In this document: one piece after another, positions 44,191-50,681 of the stretch
How positions within the stretch are numbered: the stretch's first letter is position 1
Layout of the letters: every line of letters starts with the position of its first letter
From: Synergistaceae bacterium DZ-S4
Lineage (GTDB): Bacteria; Synergistota; Synergistia; Synergistales; Synergistaceae
Direction: 5' to 3'
Length of the DNA: 64,000 nucleotides
Assembly (NCBI GenBank): GCA_025943965.1
Contig: JAPCWD010000003.1
Location: 1 to 64,000, forward strand
Made by a program: the position numbers and the translations under genes
The notes under the pieces: generated by a model
The model's input: only the letters and a program-made list of their open reading frames with translations
What the model was told of the DNA's origin: nothing
The model's database searches: none

Positions 44191-45267
44191 TTACGCGTCA
44201 TATTTGACTGATATTCCGTGTATCTCTTCCAGCCTTTCCATGAAAGCGTCAACGATATCGGGATCAAAATGCCTGCCTCTCTCCTCCCTGATGCACTCCA
44301 CGACCTTTGGGAAGGGCCATGCCTCTTTATATACCCGCTTAGTCATGAGAGCGTCGTAAACATCTATTATCGCCATCAGTCTGCCGGGCAGAGGAATATC
44401 CTCTCCCGAGATGCCGAGGGGGTAGCCGCTGCCATCGTATTTTTCATGGTGTGCACCGATTATCTCAAGTGCGATCTTAACAAAATAGGGAAGATCTTCT
44501 TCCTTGCAGTGTTGTTCTTTCTTCAACGCTTCAGTTCCAAAATTGACATGCTTCTTCATGATCTCAAATTCTTCCGGCGTCAGTTTGCCCGGCTTCAACA
44601 AAATATTGTCCGGTATCCCCACCTTGCCTATGTCGTGAAGGGGGGTCGTTCTGATTAGTTCAAATATATAGCCGCCTGTGAGGATATCCTTGTATTTGTC
44701 GTTTGACCTTAAGCTCTCGCAGAGGGTATTCATGATCATCTGTGTCCTTGTTGTATGCCGGAAGGATTCAATGTCCCTGGTCTCAAGCAGGCCGACCAGG
44801 GCGCGGATAGTTATGTCCGTAGCAGCTTCAGCCTCTTTTGTCCTCTCCGCGACCAGCTGATCCAGATGATGATTGTGCTTCTCTACCACTTTTTGTGCTT
44901 CCTTCAGTTTGGCATGGATGTCTATCCTTGCCCTCAGGGATTCCATGTTCACCGGTTTTCTGATGTAATCAACAGCACCCATTTTGAGCCCCTTGATCTC
45001 GTTTTCGATCTCATCGGCGTTAGTCAGGACGATAACGCGTACCCTGCTGTATTTGTCATCAGAATTTAACCGCACAAGCAGTTCAAAACCATTCATTTCG
45101 GGCATGAACAGATCAAGGATCACAAGGTCAATATCGGGGTCTTCATCTATCAGGCTAAGGGCTTCGATACCGTTGGAGGCTTCCAATACATCAAAATCAA
45201 GCAGCATATTGCTGATGATCATCCTGTCGACCGCAGAGTCGTCAACTACAAGTATCCTGGTCTTCAT
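44191..45267 (-). CDS. Response regulator with HD-GYP domain
   Basis: About 358 residues: receiver (VVDDS, VILDLFMPEMNGFE, IRKPVN) then HD-GYP phosphodiesterase (TPLHDIGKVGIPD, HHEKYDGSGYP, DVYDALMTKRVYK). Such proteins hydrolyse c-di-GMP; the residues appear intact. The start at 45267 has GGGGAGG six bases upstream. First gene of a pair with the hybrid kinase, its likely partner. Confidence 0.93.
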   Translation of the reverse strand: MKTRILVVDDSAVDRMIISNMLLDFDVLEASNGIEALSLIDEDPDIDLVILDLFMPEMNGFELLVRLNSDDKYSRVRVIVLTNADEIENEIKGLKMGAVDYIRKPVNMESLRARIDIHAKLKEAQKVVEKHNHHLDQLVAERTKEAEAATDITIRALVGLLETRDIESFRHTTRTQMIMNTLCESLRSNDKYKDILTGGYIFELIRTTPLHDIGKVGIPDNILLKPGKLTPEEFEIMKKHVNFGTEALKKEQHCKEEDLPYFVKIALEIIGAHHEKYDGSGYPLGISGEDIPLPGRLMAIIDVYDALMTKRVYKEAWPFPKVVECIREERGRHFDPDIVDAFMERLEEIHGISVKYDA

Positions 45268-45407
45268 ACAAGGCCTCCCCTTCATTGCAAAAGAATTAAA
45301 AAAAGGCTGAGCTTTACTGCTTTATAATGATAAACATATTACTCTATATTTAGGTAAAGTTAAACTATTTTTTATACTGGGAGCAAAGTTTTTTAACATT
45401 GAAAGCT

Positions 45408-45509
45408 GGCGGAGATAGCATCCGCGGCGAGCAATAGGCAAGCGTGGGCAAGTGTTGACGACCCAAGCGAGCAAATTCTCCAGAGACGATCCTCGCGAAT
45501 TCTCCGCAG
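45408..45509. repeat. Left copy of a composite extragenic repeat
   Basis: Read on the minus strand, the first 45 bases match 47418-47461 at 43 of 45 positions and the rest matches the 11-bp unit array at 48078-48116 (CTTGCCTATTGCT core). So it is an inverted relative of two blocks on the far side of the AbiE genes. Confidence 0.75.
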
Positions 45510-45556
45510 CCCAGAGGCTGCATTTCCCATAGACCCTTGATAGCCACTGCCATATC

Positions 45557-45684
45557 GCAATTGGGATTTAGAGCGAATGATAACGACGCAATGCGCAGTG
45601 GAGTCTTTCGAAGGCGTATATCAATACGTCGAAGGAAGGCTCCGCAAGCTTTGCTAAGTCAGCGCCGCTCTAAATCACAATTGC
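45557..45684. repeat. 128-bp foldback (MITE-like) element
   Basis: Ends are a 19-bp terminal inverted repeat matching at 18 positions (GCAATTGGGATTTAGAGCG at 45557-45575 against 45666-45684). The interior also folds back around 45611-45645. No coding capacity. No second copy is in the window. Confidence 0.65.
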
Positions 45685-45733
45685 TCAAGCAGCTCGCGAA
45701 GCATTGTAAAGCCACAGGTCCACCTAGAAAGGG

Positions 45734-46381
45734 CTATTTATTAGGTATCCCCAGATACTTCTGAAACCACTTTATGTGCTTTATGATCTTTGGGGACTTA
45801 TATGTCCTGCCGAGCTCATACATGCTTGTGAGGTCCAGACTTTCTAAAGCATCTTTGTCGATCCGGAGGTCTTCAAGGATGAAAGCTTGCCAGAGACTGT
45901 AGCTCTGCGGGGTGTACCTGATTATGTAGAGCTGGTCCAGCAGTGCCTTTTCGGTCGTTGCCCTGATATATCCCGGGGGGTCTTTTACAGCGTATGTGCC
46001 AATAAATACAGACGACCGGGGAACTGTGAGCCAATGGATATTTCCGTAGGGTGTCTTTAGGCTTCGGCTTCTCTTTGGCGTGACAGCTGTGACTGAAGCA
46101 ACGGCATCGGGGATCAGTCCCGCTTCAAAGAGGACAAGGTTTCCCGAAACTGCGGCGGGGCCGTAGACATTGCACGCAAGATACCTAAGGGAGGGCTGCC
46201 TCGTTCGAAGAAGGGGGCCGAGACAGTACCAGCCGCGCATTACCCTTTCGATCAAGCCATCCGACATAAGTCCCTCTATCTTCTGCCATATATTTGTATA
46301 GCCCCTCTCGGCCAGCCTGCTCTGCAGCACCCATCCGGGAATCTCCGTATCCAGCCCCTTAAGCAGCTCGATATCGGTCAT
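45734..46381 (-). CDS. AbiEi-type antitoxin/regulator
   Basis: 215 residues. An N-terminal winged-HTH-like part (LLKGLDTEIPGWVLQSRLA, GLIERVMRGWYCLG) followed by an AbiEi-like C-terminal domain (NVYGPAAVSGNLVLFEAGLI, TTEKALLDQLY). In AbiE systems this protein neutralises AbiEii and represses the operon. It is the second gene of the pair here, whereas known AbiE operons are normally antitoxin first. GAGGTG precedes the ATG. Confidence 0.8.
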   Translation of the reverse strand: MTDIELLKGLDTEIPGWVLQSRLAERGYTNIWQKIEGLMSDGLIERVMRGWYCLGPLLRTRQPSLRYLACNVYGPAAVSGNLVLFEAGLIPDAVASVTAVTPKRSRSLKTPYGNIHWLTVPRSSVFIGTYAVKDPPGYIRATTEKALLDQLYIIRYTPQSYSLWQAFILEDLRIDKDALESLDLTSMYELGRTYKSPKIIKHIKWFQKYLGIPNK

Positions 46382-46411
46382 GCGACATCACCTCGCTCAA
46401 ATAAATTCTAT

Positions 46412-46456
46412 TTTATGTACAATAACATCTAATTATTAGAGTTTACTATACATAAA
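46412..46456. promoter_or_regulatory. Long dyad between the AbiE genes
   Basis: TTTATGTACAATAAC (46412-46426) is an imperfect inverse of GTTTACTATACATAAA (46441-46456), around a small palindrome CTAATTATTAG. AbiEi proteins bind inverted repeats; this could be its operator for separate antitoxin control. Confidence 0.5.
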
Positions 46457-46494
46457 AAATATATTCAAGCGTGATGAATTACAGGAATCAAAAA

Positions 46495-47349
46495 TTAGGA
46501 TCTGTGCGCAAGGAGGTATCTTTTTGCAGAATCGACAAGCTTATCTTTTTGGAGAAGGAATAATTCCGGGGTCCACGAAGCAGAGCTCATTTTTTCAATC
46601 TCTTCAGTCATAAAGCCCTGTACGTCTCGCAGTATTTCACCCACATCAACTGATGCAGCCCTCTTTTCATACATCTCTCCCAGAAGTTCGGGCGTAAGTT
46701 TCTTGTCAGGGTCAAGGGTCCCCTTCTCCTTCAAGCGTGCCTCGAGCCAATATATGTCGAGTTCCGTATCCTTCCTCATGTACCAGAGAAAATCGTACCA
46801 GTCGCGCCCCTTGACTCGCTTGCTGCCCCATTTGCGATGAATTATCGCGTCCATTTTTCCGGCAAAGGATGAAGGCAGGGTACATAAACGTGCGGAGTAA
46901 TTATATGGATAGGAACCGTAAAGGGTCTCCGTTTGTGGCATGACATCGGTCGACGGTTTTTCGACGTCTATTTTTACTCTCAGGCTCACGGACCTCTTAA
47001 TTGAAAGAACAAAGCTTCCTCTTAAAACGTCTTCTCCCTCTTCCTTTATGTTTATCTTTACTTCATCAAGGCCCATATCCCCAAAAAAATGGGACATCGG
47101 TTCTTTATAGGAAGCAAGGGAAAAATCAGCACCGTGTGAGATCACAGTAAAATCAAGGTCTTCGGAAAACCTTGGCAAATTATGGAATATCCGAAGCGCT
47201 GTCCCTCCGAACATTGCGGTTTGCCTGAAAAAATCTGTCTGAACAGAAAGTCCCAACAGAATAAGGTTCTGGAACTTCTCCAGAACATCAAGCTTCTTGC
47301 CAGCTTCAATACCCTTTCTTAATTCCTCAAAAATCCTCGTCACCCCCAT
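46495..47349 (-). CDS. AbiEii/AbiGii-type nucleotidyltransferase toxin
   Basis: 284 residues. The nucleotidyltransferase motif MFGGTALRIFHNLPRFSEDLDF (about 45-66) with later KIDVEKPS and FAGKMDAIIHRKWGSKRVKGRDWYDFLWY is the AbiEii signature. Such toxins transfer nucleotides to tRNA or other targets. Active-site Asp pair is intact. A TATAAT lies only eight bases before the ATG, so the mRNA may be almost leaderless. It is transcribed ahead of its antitoxin. Confidence 0.85.
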   Translation of the reverse strand: MGVTRIFEELRKGIEAGKKLDVLEKFQNLILLGLSVQTDFFRQTAMFGGTALRIFHNLPRFSEDLDFTVISHGADFSLASYKEPMSHFFGDMGLDEVKINIKEEGEDVLRGSFVLSIKRSVSLRVKIDVEKPSTDVMPQTETLYGSYPYNYSARLCTLPSSFAGKMDAIIHRKWGSKRVKGRDWYDFLWYMRKDTELDIYWLEARLKEKGTLDPDKKLTPELLGEMYEKRAASVDVGEILRDVQGFMTEEIEKMSSASWTPELFLLQKDKLVDSAKRYLLAHRS

Positions 47350-47417
47350 ACCGATACATTATAAACCTATGGAGGAAGTGCGTCTTGGTCTGAAGAGGGA
47401 TTGCAGCAAGGATCACA

Positions 47418-47461
47418 CTGCGGAGAATTCGCGAGGATCGTCGCTGGAGAATTTGCCCGCT
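47418..47461. repeat. Right copy of the 45-bp inverted repeat
   Basis: Matches the complement of 45465-45509 at 43 of 45 positions. A GGAGAATT core recurs at 47422, 47446 and 47471, about 24 bases apart. Confidence 0.8.
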
Positions 47462-47508
47462 TCCCATCGCGGAGAATTGCGGCCAAAGGCCGCGAAGGTT
47501 CAAAATTC

Positions 47509-47770
47509 CCGTCATCCCCGTATGCCCGACCTCATCGTCATCCCGGTATGTCCGTGAGCCGGGATCCGGGTCCTGATTTTGACCTTTTCCCTCACCGTCG
47601 TCCCCCGACTCATTCACGATCGTCATTCCGGTATGGGGTTGTCGGGAGAGCCCTCGAGGGAGACGATAAAAAGACAAAAAACAATGGATCCAGGCTCGAA
47701 GGCATACCGGAAAGACGGAGGGTGGTGCATACCGGGAAGACGATGAGGTGAGGCATACGGGAATGACGGA
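47509..47770. repeat. Inverted cluster of a CGTCATTCCGGTATG-type repeat
   Basis: Three plus-oriented copies (about 47509, 47538, 47623) and three inverted copies (about 47700, 47728, 47754) of a CGTCAT(C/T)CC(C/G)GTATG motif. The halves could form a large hairpin. Open frames across it are low-complexity artefacts. Confidence 0.65.
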
Positions 47771-47921
47771 GAGGGAACCTAGGTTCTCAGGGTCTGCGAC
47801 TACTTCTCGCCGGCTATGCCGGCCCTTCTCGGCGATGAGGATCGCCACTTCGCGCGGCATCTTCATGCCGCACTTCGCCATCGTAGTAGCATTCGGAGAC
47901 GACGGTGCTTTGCGTTCTTAC

Positions 47922-47966
47922 AACCGTTTGACTACTGTTTGACAATGTTTGACGATCGTTTGACCG
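47922..47966. repeat. 11-bp repeat array 1 (core GTTTGAC)
   Basis: Four GTTTGAC cores at 47926, 47937, 47947 and 47958, spaced 11, 10 and 11 bases, one helical turn each. Just downstream TTGACG and TATATA are spaced 17 bases, promoter-like. Confidence 0.75.
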
Positions 47967-48060
47967 AATTATATATAAGAAGGAATAAAGGAAGGGGTTT
48001 TTCTAAAAGGTTTTGATCATTGTCAAAGGTTTTACCGATCTTCTAAGGTTGCCCGATTTT

Positions 48061-48145
48061 ACAACTGCTTGCCTACTGCTTGCCCATTGCTTGCCTATTG
48101 CTTGCCGCCGGTGCTCTCCCCGGCTGCCCTTGCCCATTGCTTGCC
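48061..48145. repeat. 11-bp repeat array 2 (core GCTTGCC)
   Basis: GCTTGCC at 48067, 48078, 48089 and 48100, exactly 11 apart; after a GC hairpin, two more at 48128 (CCTTGCC) and 48139. Part is also present inverted at 45408-45450. Confidence 0.75.
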
Positions 48146-48170
48146 AATTTTTTGGGGGGTTGCAGCCCTT

Positions 48171-48230
48171 ACAACCGCTTCACTACCGCTTCACCATTGC
48201 TTCACGCGACCGTATTTGTCGCAGTTTCAC
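48171..48230. repeat. 11-bp repeat array 3 (core GCTTCAC)
   Basis: GCTTCAC at 48177, 48188 and 48199, exactly 11 apart, and GTTTCAC at 48224. Followed at 48240-48270 by a GCCGCCGG/CTCCGGC hairpin near the end of the sigma-factor gene. Confidence 0.7.
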
Positions 48231-48275
48231 CATTGTTATAAGCTGCTTGCCGCCGGAAGGATCTCCGGCATACTT

Positions 48276-48782
48276 CTAACTTCTATCTAAAAAAACCGGT
48301 TCCAGCTTTGCTCGGATCTTTTTTAACCTCGCGCAGACTGCCTGCTGGGTGATGTTGTTTTTTCCTGCAAGATCGCTCTGTGTCCAGCCATCCATTGCAT
48401 CTCGCGCCAAAATGAATTCACCGGGTCTGAGTTTCCTTCTCAGTATCTCCAAAATTTCAAAAAGCAGCCTTCTCTCTATCTCTGAAGGATCTATGACATG
48501 ATCGGCTGCGGTATCGAAATCCGCGAAATTTGTCTTTCTTCTCAGCCCCCTGAGTCTCTGGGCGGCTGTCCTGACATATCCGGGAAGTCGACTTGCTATA
48601 AAGGCCGTAAGCCAGTTTTTGTCTGTACATTTCTCATTCAGGATCAAGAGGGCAAGATAACCTTCCTGGACAAGATCTTCATATTCTGCGCCTCTGCCGG
48701 CGTAGCGTTTTGCGGTTGCCTTTACCAATGGTTCATACTTTGCGATCAACTCTTCTTTCATCATCTCGGTATTAGTATTCAA
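48276..48782 (-). CDS. Small sigma-70 family RNA polymerase sigma factor
   Basis: 168 residues. Region 2 (YEPLVKATAKRYAGRGAEYEDLVQEGYLALL) and region 4 (LRPGEFILARDAMDGWTQSDLAGKNNITQQAVCARLKKI) are clear; region 3 is missing. Start is TTG at 48782, 13 bases after AGGAGG, which overlaps the stop of the M15 gene; an ATG at 48764 is possible. It is the last gene of the DUF1659-DUF2922-YvrJ-M15 cassette and may drive it. Confidence 0.85.
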   Translation of the reverse strand: MNTNTEMMKEELIAKYEPLVKATAKRYAGRGAEYEDLVQEGYLALLILNEKCTDKNWLTAFIASRLPGYVRTAAQRLRGLRRKTNFADFDTAADHVIDPSEIERRLLFEILEILRRKLRPGEFILARDAMDGWTQSDLAGKNNITQQAVCARLKKIRAKLEPVFLDRS

Positions 48783-48791
48783 CGTATTTAC

Positions 48792-49136
48792 TTATCCTCC
48801 TATTTCTATATGAATGAAATGCCTGTTCCCGTAGCTTATCGCACGGCTGAAACCGCAGCTCAAAGCCAGATCACGAAACCTTTCCTGTTCCGATGCGGGA
48901 ACCCTCACGTCCGCCGCCTGCCCGACTTTATGCAGGCTCCGCTTAACACCCCCCACTTCCCTGTTGTGAATTTCACATCTGTAACCGCTGTTTATGATCA
49001 ACGGTCGCCCCCATTCATCCCTTAATTTCTGCAGTTTCAAAACGAGCAGCGGGTGCAGCAGGACAGTGTGACAGCAGGGACACTCAAACTCTTTCAGGTT
49101 GAAGTTCTCCGTAAGCTGAAAATCGTTCAACCTCAT
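48792..49136 (-). CDS. M15-type D-Ala-D-Ala carboxypeptidase/endolysin-like
   Basis: 114 residues. NFNLKEFECPCC, NSGYRCEIHNREVGG, SLHKVGQAADVR and HFIHIEIGG follow the zinc peptidase M15_3 family (H..D...H). No signal peptide. Such small cytoplasmic-looking forms resemble phage endolysins but also occur in chromosomal cassettes like this one. Confidence 0.88.
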   Translation of the reverse strand: MRLNDFQLTENFNLKEFECPCCHTVLLHPLLVLKLQKLRDEWGRPLIINSGYRCEIHNREVGGVKRSLHKVGQAADVRVPASEQERFRDLALSCGFSRAISYGNRHFIHIEIGG

Positions 49137-49231
49137 CTTTTTGACCTTTTATTATCGAAAAACTTTAAATTGAACAACACAAAAACTAGGATACTCCTGA
49201 TTTTAAATAAAAGCGAATCTTTCACCTTCGG

Positions 49232-49378
49232 TCAATCCCCTTTCCCCTCAATAACGCTCCCAAGCCTGACTACTGCCCTTGTCAGCTCTTCAAGCCTATG
49301 ATCCATCCTTATCAGCAGATAAGAGGCGACAGCGACCGAAAAACCGCTCTGGAGCACGTTTGCCATGAACTCTTCCAT
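49232..49378 (-). CDS. YvrJ family small protein
   Basis: 48 residues: MEEFMANVLQSGFSVAVASY then LLIRMDHRLEELTRAVVRL. One short hydrophobic helix and the (I/L)xxMDxRLexL motif match YvrJ proteins. GGAGGG lies 12 bases upstream. In Bacillus subtilis yvrJ lies by the sigO-rsoA sigma-factor genes; here too a sigma factor is two genes away. Confidence 0.82.
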   Translation of the reverse strand: MEEFMANVLQSGFSVAVASYLLIRMDHRLEELTRAVVRLGSVIEGKGD

Positions 49379-49464
49379 TTTTTTCGTTTACCCTCCTTTA
49401 TTTGCTATTTGTAAATAGTCTTGCTAGTAAAAATCTTGGGAATATTCGCAATAAGTTCAGAAAA

Positions 49465-49486
49465 AGGCGCGCATTTCAGCGCGCCT
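49465..49486 (-). terminator. Terminator/attenuator between DUF2922 and yvrJ
   Basis: Perfect 8-bp GC stem AGGCGCGC/GCGCGCCT with a six-base loop, followed on the minus strand by TTTTTC. It would separate expression of the first two genes from the rest. Confidence 0.75.
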
Positions 49487-49495
49487 CCCCGCCGC

Positions 49496-49708
49496 TTATA
49501 TGATATCCACGACTGTACGGTCGATCAGCTCTGCGCCGTCAGCAGCTGCCAAAGTAACGCCAAAAGGCTGCTGAAGCATAAGTGCGTCCATTGCAGACTG
49601 CACCAGGGCTGCTCCCCCCTCCTCGGCAAGTGCCGGATCCGCGTAGTTCATGCTCACGCTGAAAGCCTTCCCTGCATCCGTAAGGAACTTAAGTTTGATA
49701 GTCTTCAA
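49496..49708 (-). CDS. DUF2922 small protein
   Basis: 70 residues. KTIKLKFLTDAGKAFSVSMN, then ADPA, and a C-terminal GAELIDRTVVDI match DUF2922. The start is a TTG at 49708 following GGAGGGTGG. Function unknown; regularly paired with DUF1659. Confidence 0.82.
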   Translation of the reverse strand: MKTIKLKFLTDAGKAFSVSMNYADPALAEEGGAALVQSAMDALMLQQPFGVTLAAADGAELIDRTVVDII

Positions 49709-49748
49709 AATACCACCCTCCTTCCTCAAATCAATTTTTCATTCAGCC

Positions 49749-49964
49749 CTACTCTACGATAAGGCCGGTCTCATACTGCTTTGTCTCTATTACGGGATAT
49801 TCGAGAAGAGACTCAAGCGCGGTTACAACTGCGTCAACGGCATCCGGAGTAATTTCATTGTCCAGAGTGTTGATGCTGACAGTCTTCTCGACCGCTTTGC
49901 CATCGACCATTCCCAGATTAAGGGACATACGGATCGACGTGGAAATAGGATTGATACTTGCCAT
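49749..49964 (-). CDS. DUF1659 small protein
   Basis: 71 residues, MASINPISTSIRMSLNLGM and LDNEITPDAVDAVVTALESL match DUF1659. AGGAGG precedes the ATG at 49964; the open frame to 50105 lacks a site. First gene of the cassette; function unknown. Confidence 0.83.
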   Translation of the reverse strand: MASINPISTSIRMSLNLGMVDGKAVEKTVSINTLDNEITPDAVDAVVTALESLLEYPVIETKQYETGLIVE

Positions 49965-50105
49965 TTTTTTTCCTCCTTTCGTGCCTGATACTATTAATAG
50001 TGCACAGGAGGGTCGAAAATAACAAACGGCATGGACAAATCTCTCAAAAAAAGTTTTTTCGGGGCCTATTTTAATGAAGAAATAGCATTTCAAGGAAGGA
50101 GGCAA

Positions 50106-50681
50106 ATGTCCCGGGGATGAGCTTCACAACAGCATCCGCAGGACTTTATGACCGAAGAAATATCAACTTATCCAAAATCATTGTTAACCAATAACGAAAT
50201 AATAAGATACAATAATACATAGAAGTGAGAACCCTGTGACTATTTATACTTATCGATATACGCTTTCGCATTAAAATTAACCCAAGTTCCAATTATTTTT
50301 TCCCCAAAAAACAATTTATCAATGGTCGCAGCACCCGAAAAACATAAAATTTCTTGACAATCAAAAATCATGGCCGAAAAGAACAAACAGCAGATGCAAA
50401 TTTCTGAAAAAAGTTTTTATCTCTATAGTTCAGATTATAAATCCGTGAAAAAAGTTATGATTAACTGTATAAAGTGAACTATTGATATCGATATGGGGTA
50501 GAATTGAACGCAGAAACGATTGCTTTTTCTTATGACAAATTTCATTACAGCTTCCTTACAATATTAACTTTGCCTGTGTTTTTAATTTTGCTAAATGATA
50601 CTTCTGCCTCGTTGCTAATAATCAGGCATTGGCCTGTAATAATTAAATTTAAATCAATTAATTTTAATTTGAGGTAGTCAT
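50106..50681. other. AT-rich spacer before the defence island
   Basis: About 575 bases of low GC marking the edge of the island. It contains one short candidate frame on the minus strand (50240-50371); no clear promoter for the helicase gene is visible. Confidence 0.6.
50240..50371 (-). pseudogene. Possible 43-residue ORF or gene remnant
   Basis: The frame reads MIFDCQEILCFSGAATIDKL then FFGEKIIGTWVNFNAKAYID. It looks more protein-like than random but has no ribosome-binding site and no family I know. It may be the 3' end of a gene displaced by the island. Confidence 0.35.

Noticed and set aside
47327..47881. 184-residue minus-strand open frame
   Set aside because: It runs through the mirror-image repeat cluster and the 45-bp repeat; the translation is repeats of VIPVC/HTGMT type with no start site, so it is an artefact.
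47922..48230. Repeat arrays as a CRISPR array
   Set aside because: Units are 11 bp with no spacers and no cas genes nearby.
48013..48279. 88-residue plus-strand frame
   Set aside because: Encoded by the 11-bp repeats; low complexity and no ribosome-binding site.
49421..49762. 113-residue plus-strand frame
   Set aside because: Antisense to the DUF2922 gene and spanning its terminator.
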